From the NCBI GenBank assembly GCA_964007475.1, contig OZ023273.1:21749557-21813556 (forward strand): a stretch of DNA of 64,000 bases, written 5' to 3'. Source of the stretch: Hybos culiciformis (taxonomy: Eukaryota > Arthropoda > Insecta > Diptera > Hybotidae). This document shows positions 40,523 through 53,506 of the stretch, piece after piece. Every line of letters begins with the position of its first letter. The stretch's first letter is position 1. Made by a program: the position numbers and the translations under genes. The notes under the pieces were generated by a model that ran no database searches, was not told the DNA's origin, and worked only from the letters and a program-made list of their open reading frames with translations.

Positions 40523-43500
40523 TATGACACTTTTCAGTCGCTTTTATATAAAAATTATATAAAAAATATATATAAACATTTATTTATTTATTTACTATTT
40601 ATTTCGGATAAAAAAAAAGAAAATAAAAAATTGTATTAAGAACAAAAATAAAAATTCGAAATTATTATTTCAAGAGAATAATTTTAAACTAATATTTATT
40701 TTGCTTTATATTAATTTTTATATTTTTAGAAATAAAAAGTTAAATGCGGTTTTTAATTTTAATATGTTAACTATTCCTGTCCTCAATATTGACACCAAGG
40801 TGGTTGAAACAATTTTTAATACCGTATTGTTTTATATTACAGTTCTGTTAATTCTTACAGATTTTTCTGGTGATATTTATTTTTAAAATATAAAAATAAA
40901 TATATAAATAAATATATATTTTTATTTTCAGAAAATAATTATAAATATTTATATTTATATTTTCAAAAATTAATATAACTCTTAAATACGATCCCTGGTT
41001 TTTTTTCTTCAGATGATATTTCTATACACATAATTTTATAAGCAGCGAATATACTTTAAGGAAAATGACTAACATCAAAAGATTACCTTAAATAATTAAA
41101 TTTTTTACTTTTTAATTAGGTTTGAGTTTATTTTGTAATTTTTCCGTTTTTATGTTTAATTTCATACTAAGTAAAAAAGATTTTATCCAATTTTTTATGT
41201 AAATATTTCTATTTATTTTTCTACCAAAAGTTCATCACTTATGGAACATTTGGAATCATGTTTTGTGTACTCTAAAAAAGATTTAATAAAATTTGTTTCA
41301 CTTTTTTATCCTAACTTAAAATTGATAGAACGGTTAAAAAATAACCAGAATATACTTAAAAAGTAATTGTAGGTATATAATAGTATTTTTTTTTGGATTA
41401 ATGAGATTTTTTTAACCCTTCTTTTAAGAAATTTCTACGCGGAAAATATAAATTTGATATAAATTTGAATTGGTTTTTTTCAGTTGGGTAGCAGATTGTC
41501 TTGATTATACCCATTTGGTTCTAAATTAATATAAATTCTCCTTAAGAAAAGGTGATCACGAAATGTTTCCTCTATTTCTTTTTAACGTCTTGCAAGCCTA
41601 CACAGAAATTAAGTGATGATTATTTAATAAAAATTTATGTTCTTAATTTGAAAGGGTTATACATATACCTATTGTTCTTTTAAGCATATTTTTTAGTGTC
41701 ATTTCCCTTAACTGTTGAAATTCTTTTGCATAAGCAGAATAAAGTACTACGGCATTAGGAGGATAATACAAATCATTGTATCGTGGCATTTACTATAACT
41801 AAAATACCTTAGTTTGTCCTTTATTTAATATGTTAATTATTTTAAATTATGAAAAAAATATTTTAAAAATTTAAATATTTATTGCAAATTGTGAACGAAT
41901 TTTATATTCCTATGGAAACAACTATGAAATTAAAAAAAAAAATTTATATCTTCTTTTATATTTTATGAAAAATGTCCTCTATACTGTTTTTACGTTAACA
42001 GCTAATGTTTTATAACCATTTTTACCATGAATTTTATGGGCCTTCTCCCCATTATAAAGTGCAAAAGAATCGCGAGTTCTAAGAACACTTGTTAGAAAAA
42101 AAAAAATACTTAATTTTATTCGTCATCCTTTATGGTCGGTTAAATAATTTCCAAAAATATAATAAAGACATTAAAGTCTTTGGTAAATGTTTTATTTTAA
42201 TACCTCTCTTATTTTATATTTTTTTACTTCAAATCATTAATTAATTTACACAATGATTCTTTATTTTCAATATTAAGCCATAATGTCATTTTTATGACTC
42301 TTACAGTATATATACACTACGTGTTGAAATTTATTATTTTAATTTAATTATAATGCAATTTATTATTTTTTTTAAGGGTAGAAAAAATTATGATCGATAA
42401 TAATCATAAAATTTGGTTAGTTAAAGTTAAAGAAACATTGAGTTTTGTGAAACATCTAACATTCTATTTCTCAGTGTGTAATAAAACAGTTTGAACCATT
42501 TTAGTTTTCATTTTGACTAATTAATTAGATTGTAGGATTACGAATTTCGGAGTTAGCATCCGTCAATGGCCTTTATTTTATTATAAAATTTTGATTTACT
42601 CACACATAGGGTCTATGAATAAAGTCTATGAACATAAGATTAATGAACATAAATTCACCGTAATCTATGTCCTTTTGAATGAGACATAACACATAAAGTC
42701 AAATTATGTTACGACAAAGGATATATGTACAAGGAAAATAAAGTCGGCTTTATGGCGAATTTTTATAACTTAAGTATTATTTCTATTTTGAAGGGTTTTG
42801 ATTGTCGCTTTTTTCATTATCTCGATATTAAATGATGGATAATCAAAAAATGTTTCTGAAGTAATAAAAAATCTCTGAGGTTTTTAGAATTATTTTATAG
42901 TTTTTCTTTAGTTTCTAAAATTGTTAAAGTATTAATTGTATATTAATGATAAAAAAACATTTTTGAAAACAAAAATAATGAATTAATGAAACTTAATAAT
43001 ATAAACAAAACTATTTTCTCACAATATTTTTACTCGATTAATATCAATTTTTTGAGTCGCAAGTCATAAAATTTAATTGAGATATTTACAAAATAACTTC
43101 ACATGTATGTTTATTACACAAATTAAGTGATATTAAATAGATATTTTTCAACATTATGTAAATTATCTTTTTATTTTTTTGTTGATGTCATATTAAATGT
43201 CAGTTCATAAAGAACTTCAGGATTAAATATATGAAAAAGAACTTTTCACCATTTATACTGAAATTATGTCGTACAAAAATGTAGACCAAGAATGAAATAA
43301 AGAAAATTATAGCTCACTTTTATTTTTCTGTAAAAAATTATGGATATTGGAAAGAATTGAAAACATGGCTTTTACTAGTTTGATAGGTAACTAATTTGCA
43401 AGTGAATGTCTTGAAAATTGGAAAATTTGAGGACGTTGTCTGACACGGGGATATAAATCTGCAAAAGAGGATGTAGTTTTTCAAATTTGGATTTTCAAAA

Positions 43501-43992
43501 TCTTTCATATAATATTAAGTTGATATTTTCTTATTTTAAATAGTTTAGTAGAAGATATTAACTTTTTATGAACTCATTTAGAGAGTAATTTCGATTATTA
43601 CAATCTCATTTTCGATTTTGTAAAATATTTTTGGCGACATAATATTCGCATCTTTTAATTAAAATATAAGTTTATAAGTATATAAAGAAAACAATTGCCA
43701 ATAAATATAATCAAAAATTATTGATGTGAAAAATTTCTATAAAATTTGTAAAAATATAATTTTATTGTTTTTTTTTTGTTTTATTAAAATAAAATGCTCA
43801 ATATTTAGCTCATACATTACAATTTGTTTATATGTAAATAAAAAGAAATTAAACATGAATAATTTTTTTTTTAAATTAGGGTGATTCAATTAAAACGAAT
43901 TAGTTTTAAATGTATGCGAAAAAAATTATCAACGGATTTTGTGTAAATATCAGTATTTTAATTTCCTTGACATTATAATTTTTGGGCTACAG
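40523..43992. other. AT-rich non-coding DNA
   Basis: Upstream side of the thioredoxin gene. Many poly-A/T runs and A/T-only words such as ATAAATATATAAATA. No gene or RNA is supported; 40701-40886 is a 61-codon chance ORF. Confidence 0.55.
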
Positions 43993-44139
43993 TTGATTTT
44001 CACTTTTCTGATTTATAAACCCTTGATATCACCTGAATTTAAATCATTTTTCAAAAGTCCACTTGTTTGGCTTTTTATTGTCGCATTGGTCAAATTCAAC
44101 AGTAAGGCATTTGGAAGGAAATTGAATGGAGATAATTGA
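43993..44139 (+). CDS. possible terminal exon or coding fossil with a membrane segment
   Basis: The frame from 43993 to the TGA at 44137-44139 encodes about 48 residues, with hydrophobic stretches LIFTFLIY and LVWLFIVALV and a basic C-terminus (AFGRKLNGDN). The stretch is clearly less AT-rich than its flanks and third positions are mixed. It is preceded by a plausible splice acceptor (pyrimidine-rich tract, then GGGCTACAG at 43984-43992). The frame stays open upstream to about 43939, but only from a TTG. I found no matching upstream exon: a trial donor near 43392 gives the wrong phase. I do not recognise the protein. It may be a last exon, a gene remnant or chance. Confidence 0.2.
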   Translation: MIFTFLIYKPLISPEFKSFFKSPLVWLFIVALVKFNSKAFGRKLNGDN

Positions 44140-44859
44140 AATTTCGTAATTTATCGCCAACAAATTTGTACATATAATGAGGCAATTCTAATTTCACATT
44201 CCTATTTCAAATTTCCTACTATATTAAATTTTTCAAAATATAAAAAGCTAAAATTTATATAACAAAACGCGATGCTATGAAAGATAGGAAGAGAGAAACT
44301 GCAACATTGCTAAAAATAAATATCATGTTAATTGTAAGGTAACACTAATGAGATAGCGAATAATTTTGCGACTGTTCAAAACTTTTGAATCACGTAATTT
44401 TTCAATAGTTTTCCAAGAAACCGTTTTCAAAACAATTTCTTTAAACCTTACACATATAATATAAAATGGGTACAAGACATTTTTTCTATGATCTGCCAAT
44501 AAATTATAAAATTAATCAATTTGAAGTAATAAATCTAAAATGTTAAACAAGCGTAAATGTTGTTGAATTATTGAAATAAGTAACATATTATATACGAACA
44601 TGATACATTGCGTCGTACTTCTATTTAATATGATTGTTTCAAGTGCTTTAAGTCTCTGAAGCTGAAAAGTTTTAATAGTTAAGATTTACAATACCATTTG
44701 ATTTTGCAACAGCAAAGAATCTTATAAATATGTTTCATTATCGTTAGCCCAATTTTAAATTAATATGATTATTGGATTCAAAAATCATTTGCTTGTGTCT
44801 TAAAGACATTATCTGGAAGTTATAATATTTTTAGTTTCTCTTAAATCAAAATGCATTGT
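44140..44859. other. AT-rich non-coding DNA
   Basis: No gene or repeat recognised between the candidate exon and the hairpin MITE. ATTAAA near 44223 could serve as a weak poly(A) signal if the exon before it is real. Confidence 0.5.
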
Positions 44860-44861
44860 TA

Positions 44862-45015
44862 GAGTACGATTCAAATCACTTTCCCTTTCCATTACAAAAT
44901 TCCATACAAAATTTAGGGGAAATTATTTCAGAAAAAAAGTTCATGCAATTTTGTATGGAATTTTGTAATGGAAAGGGAAAGCTTTGCATAACGGATTGGT
45001 CAAGTGATTGTACTC
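44862..45015. mobile_element. hairpin MITE, TA-flanked, 154 bp
   Basis: The ends are inverted (GAGTAC at 44862, GTACTC at 45010-45015) and flanked by TA on both sides (44860-44861, 45016-45017). Inside, two 35-bp arms at 44878-44912 and 44947-44981 are exact reverse complements, separated by 34 nt. Short TIRs, TA duplication, near-total self-complementarity and no transposase fit a Tc1/mariner-type MITE. Overlapping ORFs on both strands (44856-45044 plus, 44876-45082 minus) only mirror the inverted repeat. The transcript would fold into a long stem, so it could feed small-RNA pathways. Confidence 0.75.
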
Positions 45016-45569
45016 TATCATATATTATTTGTTTTATATTTTGAGAAATTATTTTGACCATAAGTTTTATTTTAAAAGTCATGATTTTTCCATTGCATCA
45101 CTATTATACTTGTAGTATGTTTTCCATTTATTAGGTGCGCACTGTTTTCCTTTTGATGCTTTGAATCAAAATTAAAAAAAAATTTAAAATTAAAAAAGAA
45201 TTTATGATTTTGTCAAATAAAAAAAAAATAAATAAAATAGTTTCACACTGAAATGTGTTTCTTATAATTAATAATCTTTGCATTTTAAGAGGAGATAATC
45301 TTTTGTCGCATTCAAATATATTATTTTATGATGTTTAATAACATTTTCCTAAGAATAGAATTATTAAATAAATGAAAATTTTAATTAATTACGATCATTA
45401 ATAATATTCCCTTGCACAGATGATTTGTCTTTCCACCTTCTTTTTGAAATAAAAATATTTTAATGTTGTATATTTAACTTATACTCCTTCCGTGAGTTTT
45501 AAGGGAACTTAAAATCTTGTACTTCGTTGACTGAACGAAATATCTGTCTCCGAATATTTAGAATCTGTA

Positions 45570-45606
45570 GTAAAGCATTATCATGGTAATGGTAAAGCAT
45601 TATCAT
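45570..45606. repeat. short direct repeat
   Basis: GTAAAGCATTATCAT occurs at 45570-45584 and 45592-45606, a 22-bp period. Local duplication. Confidence 0.75.
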
Positions 45607-46276
45607 TTAACCTATTTTATTTAAATGTGTAGTTAGTTGTTTTTAAACTACGTGAAACAGTTTGTAATTTTATTATTCTTAAACATAAACGAACATTTTT
45701 AGAAAATCTCTAATATGAATATGATAAAAGGAACATAAATCCTCTGAGTGTTGAACAACGGTGAGTGTTGATGCGGAAGAAACCTTTGAAACTTTGAAAA
45801 AAAAAATTTTATTGCCCGAGATCCTGATAATTTTATTTGGTGTATGTAACGAATATGAAATGAAATTACATTTTTTTGTACAAATTGCACTTTTGTCACT
45901 TTTTTTCCAAAAAAATTAAATGAATAAAATGAAAGACTATATCAAAATTTTACAATTAAATTTTTTACATTTCAACATTTAGAATATTTTCATTGTTAAA
46001 ATAATTTCGAAGTTCTTTGATGTTTTATTTAAATTAAAATTGAGATTCAACCATTCAACTATACTCTGTGCCGAATGCCTAAGTATATGAATGCTCGAAA
46101 AATAGAATTCAATACTGTAATGACTGTTAAGCAATCACTTCTTTATATTAGGTCTAAAATTTTCCATAAAGTCATTTAATTAGATGCAGGAAAAAATTTT
46201 AATTTTTAAAACACAAATAAAAATGTAGAACAAAACCTCTTAAATGGAGTAAGAAACTCGTTTTTAGCATCTACTT

Positions 46277-46324
46277 CTCAAGTATATGAAATCTCCATTT
46301 CTCAAGTATATGAAATCTCCATTT
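46277..46324. repeat. 24-bp tandem duplication (2 copies)
   Basis: Two exact head-to-tail copies (46277-46300, 46301-46324) of a unit starting CTCAAGTATATGAAATC. Confidence 0.9.
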
Positions 46325-49300
46325 TTTTTCCGCAAATAGTTTTAGACGCGAACAAGGTCTAAAGTATAAAATGTTTTGCGTTTGACATTATTTTGTTTTT
46401 GGTGCGGAAAAAATGGTGGTGATGTCATTAACAATTTTTAATATTTCTTGTTGGAAAATATTTTTAGTTTAATTTATTTATTAATCATTAATAGAGGTTT
46501 CTTTTAATTTTACACATGTGGTTATTCAAAAATTTTAAATATTTTTAGGTCATCGATATAAACTTTTCAGCGATGTTAACATTATTTTCGCTTTCGTTAA
46601 TCTGTAGTAAATGGAATGAATTATACTTATTTAAAAAAAAGTCATATTATACAAATTTAGATTTGTAATTAATTGTTGTTCTGGGAATGAAGTATTATTG
46701 TATTATACAATTTTTTTGCGAATAAATGTAGTAATTTTATAGTACCTGATATTGCATACGTATTTTATTCATTGATATTGAATGGATCATATTTTATAAT
46801 TAATCTCTATTAAGAAAAAACAAAAATAAAAAATCTCTTCGTTTAAGGAATTTAAATTAATAATAAAAATAATGGTATTTCTTCAAGCCCCCAATTATTG
46901 GTGTAGCTACAGAAAATGCCTTGAATTTAGAACGTATTTTCTTATTTTTTTTTTTTCATCTTTCCTGTCTTCTTATATGAATGACGTCATAATATAAAAA
47001 AAATCTTGAAATATTTTAACAGACTTAGTAACACTAATTCTGTCATTTATACAACATTTCATTTGTTACCAGATTATTTTCAAGGATATTATTTGTGTTT
47101 ATGTGTTTTAAAAACAACATAAAAAAATAACGTACTAACAGGTGCTAGCAGCCCTCAATTTCAGATATTTTAACTTATATATTCTTTTGTACACCTACGT
47201 CTGAAAGTTTTAAAGTTTATGTGTAGTTTTTAAAGTCTGAATTTTTAATGTAGTATTTATTTCTCTGAAAAGTTTATTGTCAAACAAACATTTTTATTTT
47301 TCTCTCTATTTAATTCCTATACGATATTAACCTCAAGAAAATTATTTTAAATATTCATATCTTTAGTTAAGCAAAAAAAAAATTTTTAAGGACAAAGTTT
47401 TGATAGAAGTGTAAAGGCCTTATTTAGCTAGAAGAAATGTTATTTATCCCTAACAGTATTTTACTTATAATCGACTTTTTGGGGTTTCGAACATAAAATC
47501 TACAAATTGTTTGCACTTTGAATTTGCATTAAAAAAAATTGCATGTAAGAAAACGAGAAAACATCACTTAAAATTAGAATGGATATGTAGTACATAAAAA
47601 CGTAAATCTCGTCACGAGATACATAAAACTGAGATATTTCTTAAAACTGTAAAGCTTTACAGAAAATTTGACTCTTCGAATTGCACAAAAGTAATTTTTG
47701 AAAATGAAAATAAAAAAAAAAAATGCGTTAGTTCCTGCAGCCCAGACCAGACCAATATTTATATCTTTTGTAAACATTGATTTCTCTAAAAATGCCTTAC
47801 AACGTAGAAGAAACTGATTATTTTGGCTTGAAATAATTTTATGTCAGACGATGAATCATGAATGTATATATTTTATAAGACTATCAGAATAAAACAAAGT
47901 TATCAAATTTATTGTTAAAGAATAAATTCCTAAAAATTGCAAAAAAAAAACTTTTTATTTAAATTTCAATGATGTTAAATGTTAGTTCGCATTTAAAAAA
48001 AAAATATATTTTGTTATTTTTTGCACATATGGGATGCAGGTGGAAGCAATATTGAAAATTGTTAAGTGGTTAAATTTAAATATCTTTTTAAAGTAATTTT
48101 TATTATTCAATTGTCGACAGAAAGTTTTTTAATTTTTTTTATTAAATAAACAAAAAATTATTTAGGAAAGTTGTTCAATTTTTAAAGTGATATTTTCTAC
48201 GTTTAACTTTTTGAATTGATATTTTAATAAAAACAAAATTGTAATTATGAGTTATTTTAGTTTGAGCAGATAGTAGCAAATTTTGCTTCAATTCATTTTC
48301 TGTATATTTTTGAACGTGTTATTATATATTTATGTTTCCAAGTGATTTTTTTTAGTGTAGAACTTCAGAATCATAGTTTGTTTTTAAATACGGGATTAAC
48401 GAAGACAGTCAAAAAACATGTATCATCTTCTTATCGCAATAAAGGAATCGAACAAGAATTCATAAATTTGCAGATTTTAAAATTTTTACGCACACACCAT
48501 TTTTTTTGCCCTTAAATTCCTAAATGAAAAAGAAAAAATCCTTATACTAAATAACATTTTTTTTTCGCAAATTTTCCTATAAATTTTTATTAGATAAGTT
48601 TTCAATCATCCGTATCAAATTTTTTTTTACGACCTATTCATTCAGATTTTTCTATTTTTTTTAAGGTTATACTTTATTTCGAGGTAAAATTGGAGGGCTA
48701 AAATTGCATAATATTGTAAATTTTTTATATGCAAATTTATTCTTGATAACGATTTTTAAAAATATTCGAATAAATTCACATAAATTTTGTTATTTATGAT
48801 ATGCTGTTAAATAATATTAAATTTTTTTTAACACAATTTTTTTCTGCATATCCTAAAGCGTAGAAAATTTAACTTCCATTTTAATATTAGATTTAAAATT
48901 AAAAAAATAAAATAGAGAAGTTTTTCTAAATTTGTTCATATTTTCTTTTCAGTTATAAAAATTTAAATTTTTAAATAATTTCGACTAACATTACTCATTA
49001 TTACTCATTATTCTGTAAGGAAAAGTTACAGTACATTCTATTGTATTATAATATCTATGAAAAGACATATCTTATTTTTCATAATGTATACATATTAAGG
49101 AAAATAGTTCATTTAATTAATTATCTCAATGTAACAAATCACAAAACCAAAAATTATTTGTAAAATTTTATTAGCATAAGCAATTAATATTTTTATTGAG
49201 AAATCATTAAAATAAGAAAACATTAAAAACACTAAAAAGTAATTAAATTTTACTTTGATTTCGTCCACACCTTCAGAAATATGAATTAAGCCATCATCGT

Positions 49301-49630
49301 TGTGTTATAAAAATGAACATTGAACACAAAAATAAATTGACGACAAATTCCGTTTATACACCTTAGTATATTTATTATGAATTATTTATTTTTTTGAATC
49401 ACGCCTTTCCAATTCAGTTAAGTTGTTTTTTTTAAATACCTCTTTTAATAGGTATATAGAAATTCAAAATTATATAAAATGTTTGCTAAAAAAAATGTTT
49501 GACCTAAATTTTATTTTAAGTTAGAAGGATTTATTTTTAAAACTCTTTAATAAAACTTTAACGCTGGAAGTACATAAGTACATACTTAGTTCCTAAATAT
49601 AATCATTAATCATAATCCCGAAGATACATC

Positions 49631-49666
49631 TGAATTCGGAATAACATTTGAATTCGGAATAACATT
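49631..49666. repeat. 18-bp tandem duplication (2 copies)
   Basis: TGAATTCGGAATAACATT occurs at 49631-49648 and 49649-49666 without mismatch. Confidence 0.9.
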
Positions 49667-52600
49667 TGATATCACGGAAATATATTAGATTAAAAAAAAA
49701 TAGTATACGATAGTGACTGTGATGTGAAAACCTGTATTAAACGACAGATAACATATTCGTTCATCCTTTATTCGGCTAATCTCTTCTCGTGCGCAGTATG
49801 TTCGCCTGTATATAGGCGAGTTTTCATTGATATAATTTTAAGTTAATAAGAAATAACACAGGAAAATTTCAAGCATATGAAAATATATAAATTCAGAAGC
49901 ATATAAATCTATTTTCTTTGTCTAAGGAATTTGTTTTATTTAATAATTTTCGCTATACGTGCTTATTACGGTGTTCTACAGGATAAATGCAAATTATGTA
50001 GTTATAAAATTATGAACTTTTTAATAGTAGTTCTTATTATAAAAGAATTTTAATAAAAAAAAGAATTTTAGTAATAAAATAAAAAATTTAAATGGTTATG
50101 GTCTCTTCGTGATATCACTTCAATTTAACAAAAATAAAATACGTTTTTTTTCCTTTTTAAGGACATTTTTGACTTATGATGGTTATGAAAAAGTTTCAGA
50201 TTTTGTTAAACAGAATTATATTTTAAATAAGATTTTTTTTTGTTTTTTTTTTTGTCACAGTAAAAATTTGGCTCACTAAAACAAAAATTTATTTTTCCAA
50301 AATTTTTAGAATAAGTAGTTCGTATTGAAATAAACGAAATTGAAGTTTTCAATCACAAATAATTGATAAATAATTTGTGGAGTGTTTTAAGGAAAAGCGA
50401 CTTAGTCTGAAGACTGAAGTACACTAACTCCTAATCCCTTAAGTTAATTAATTGATGCCAATAAAAAAAGATTCTTTAGAAATTCCATGTCATTTTACCT
50501 ACAATCTAAAAATAACTCTAAGTGATTGAACTATAACTTCTAATTTAAAAAATTTTTCGGCCTTTCACTATAACAGTAAAAGTGATTTTTTCCCTGGATA
50601 AGCAATTAAAAATATATTTCCAATTTTAAATTTCCCATCCATCAAAAATATAAAATAGTAGTTATAATTTATAATATAAGACAAAAAAATAGGTTCTAAG
50701 ACTTTAGCAGCTAAGATCCAGAATTAAGAATTTGTACATAATTCATTATAATAAATTCAAATTAATAATAATAATAATAAAAATAAAAATATATTTTTCT
50801 GATACAAATTGTGTGATTAATAGGCCAATTTTCTTTTTTTAATAATGTGAATGCCAACAGTATGATGTTAAAAACAATTAGTTTCAATTAAGGATTAATA
50901 AGGGAAATATATTATATTACCTAATGAGTATGGTAATTTTTTTTTAATTGCAGAAATTTTCTCTCCATAAAGCAGAAATAATAAATAATAAATTAAAATA
51001 AAAACACAAAATTTACATAATAAGTACGACAATTTTTTCTACCAAAACAAAATTAAAACATTATTAAAACTTAAAACCTATTTTAGACCGAATTCTCATA
51101 AAATGTTATATCCAACCTTTGATGCCCATCATAAATAACAAGTTAAATAGGTATGTAGAATCATATTGCAATACATATACGCAACATAGCTATGTTAATA
51201 AAAAATCTTACCCATTTTTAATCATACATATATATAGATTATTTTTATTCAACAGGAAATGTGATACTTTTATATGACACATTTATTATTAAAAAAAAAA
51301 ATAAAATCAGCATAACCCTCCTCTAAAATTATACTTATGATGACCATTACTGTTGTGTCATCAATGTAAAAAAGTAAAGAAATAAATGAGTTTTTCTTCT
51401 CAAAAATCGTTTTCTGAGAAGTATTATACCATAAAAATCTAAATAAAAAAGAAATTTATTGAATCATATTTTTATTATGTATATGTACTTTCAAAAAAAT
51501 AAACTCAATTTTCATTGACATATGATTTCAAATTTATTTAAATTTAATCCCAGAATATACCTTTATAGATTTATTTAACCCTTTCAAAATTTTTAATAAG
51601 TTTGTGGCCTATTAAATCTCTACGGTCGTTCAATATTCTCATGCTATCTTGAGAATTACATATGTTTTGAAAAAAAATCTATAAAAAATAAAATAAAAAG
51701 GAAACATTGTTATTAAAGAATCATATATGTAGTAAAAAATTTATGTTAACATTTTGTTTTTCAAGATTTAATGTTAAACATAACCAGAGTGCAATGATTT
51801 TGTGGAGTTGTGGAAAATATTAAACATCATAGAATGTTGTATATATTTTGTATATATTTATAGTAAGTAATAAAATATTATGTAGCAATCAGGTAGATAT
51901 TTTATACATTTTCACAAATATTATTTTGTAAAACTATTTTTACACTGTCAAAATAATTCATTTATCTCGTAATATAATATAGATATTGTGAGAGAATATA
52001 TATTATATTTTAGATATATATTTAAGATTAAAAAAAAACAGTAATGTCCAGAAATATGCAATAATTTTTTCAAGTTTAGTTTCAACGGAATAGTAAAATA
52101 ATATTTTATTAACAATTGAACATAATATTTGCTTGAAGGTTGTTCTTTTTTTTTAATTATTACTTGCAAATAAATTAAAATAACTACATCATTATTGTTT
52201 TAAGAATGCTGATTACTTATTAAAATTAATGATTTTCCGCACTCAAAAAGTTGAAAAAAAAAAAAATAAAGAAAATTAAAAGTCATTTCGTCGTCTGTAA
52301 TAAAGAAATGTATTAATGTATATATGAAGATTTTTGTGTACCCATTGGTAATTTGACGTATTGAGAATATTTAGCAAACCATATATGTAAAAAAAATTAC
52401 ATTGACAACTTAATGGAATAATTTTCTTTTTACTACATTAGACAAGACCTTTACAGGTTTTACATTTGTTCAAAGTGCTTGAGGTGTATTTTTGTTAAAT
52501 AATTTCACAAAACTATTTTTGATTTATACTAATAACTTCGCTACACTTCAGGTTATAACTTCGCTACACTTCAGGTTAGCAAAAATGAATTTCTTGGTTT

Positions 52601-53100
52601 GAAAGTAGGTTGGCGAATGGGGTGACACACTTATAAAAGATGGTTTGGTTTGAAATTAAAAAAAAATTCTTTGTAAAATTAAAAAAAAAATTCTTTGTAA
52701 AAAAAAATTTTATTTTTTCGTAATTTAAAAAAAAAAAATGAATTTTTTTAATTTAAAAAAAAAATGGAAAATAAAAATAATATTCAATTTTTTTTTTTAA
52801 ATATTTTAATTTATTTTCTTTTTTGACAACCTACAATTTATTATTATTTTTTTTATATCGAAGCACTTTAAAGTATGATTTTTTCTGTAAATTTTCTGCA
52901 AATTGACAGGTTATACCTTTTTTTTTTGAAATGCAATAAAACTATGTAGTAAAATTTCTAGGTTTGTGTCGAACCTACTTTCAAACCATGAAAAAAAAAA
53001 ATAAAAAATTTATATGGCAAACCAAGTAACAAACACAGAACGAACCCATTTTTTTCTGCAAAACATGGAATTCTGTGTTTGTAACCTGAAGTGTAGCGAA

Positions 53101-53104
53101 GTTA
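53101..53104. repeat. target duplication of the LTR element, left copy
   Basis: GTTA, repeated at 60242-60245. The 4-bp size fits integration by many Ty3/gypsy integrases. Confidence 0.85.
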
Positions 53105-53494
53105 TGTAGTGGTCACACTACTAATAAGTCTAGGGTGAAACCGACAAATATATTAAGACTTTTCCACCAGAGGGAAACATTATCACACACAACACTCTCA
53201 CTCCAGTTTTTACTTTTCTTTGATATAAGAAAATAAAAAACGAGTTAGTTGCACGTTGAATCTCAAGAATTACAAAAGTGAATTTTAAAGTAATTGCTGT
53301 GAAATTAAATCTAAATTGTAAAACTTAAATAATTTAATAGTTAATATTAAATTAATAATAGAATAAGCATAAATTAATAATAAAATTATAATCCTAAAAT
53401 TATAATAAAGTAATATTGTCAAGGATAAAAAATAGCGTTTCACTTGTCCAACTAGATTGGCCGACGCAACCATCGCCTAACGACAAGAACTACA
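53105..53494 (+). repeat. 5' LTR (390 bp)
   Basis: Begins TGTAGT and ends ACTACA, a 6-bp perfect inverted end. It matches 59852-60241 base for base by eye. It should hold the promoter and poly(A) site; AATAAA words occur at 53232-53237 and 53404-53409 but I cannot fix the R region. A 62-codon minus-strand ORF in it also appears in the 3' LTR simply because the LTRs are copies. Confidence 0.95.
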
Positions 53495-53495
53495 T

Positions 53496-53506
53496 TGGTG
53501 ACCCCG
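53496..53506 (+). promoter_or_regulatory. primer binding site, tRNA-Trp type
   Basis: TGGTGACCCCG starts two bases after the 5' LTR and complements a tRNA 3' end CGGGGTCA-CCA, as in eukaryotic tRNA-Trp, the primer described for CsRn1-type elements. A 13-bp palindrome (CCAGAT-A-ATCTGG, 53511-53523) follows at once and may form a hairpin beside the primer. Confidence 0.8.

Larger units (their letters stand above)
45018..52531. other. AT-rich non-coding DNA, no gene recognised
   Basis: Seven and a half kilobases without a supportable gene. It contains several perfect or near-perfect short tandem duplications (45570-45606, 46277-46324, 49631-49666) and many homopolymer runs. The ORFs of 61-73 codons show no motif. 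Confidence 0.55.

Noticed and set aside
53285..53473. 62-codon minus-strand ORF, seen again at 60032-60220
   Set aside because: It lies in the LTR and appears twice only because the LTRs are copies; no motif.
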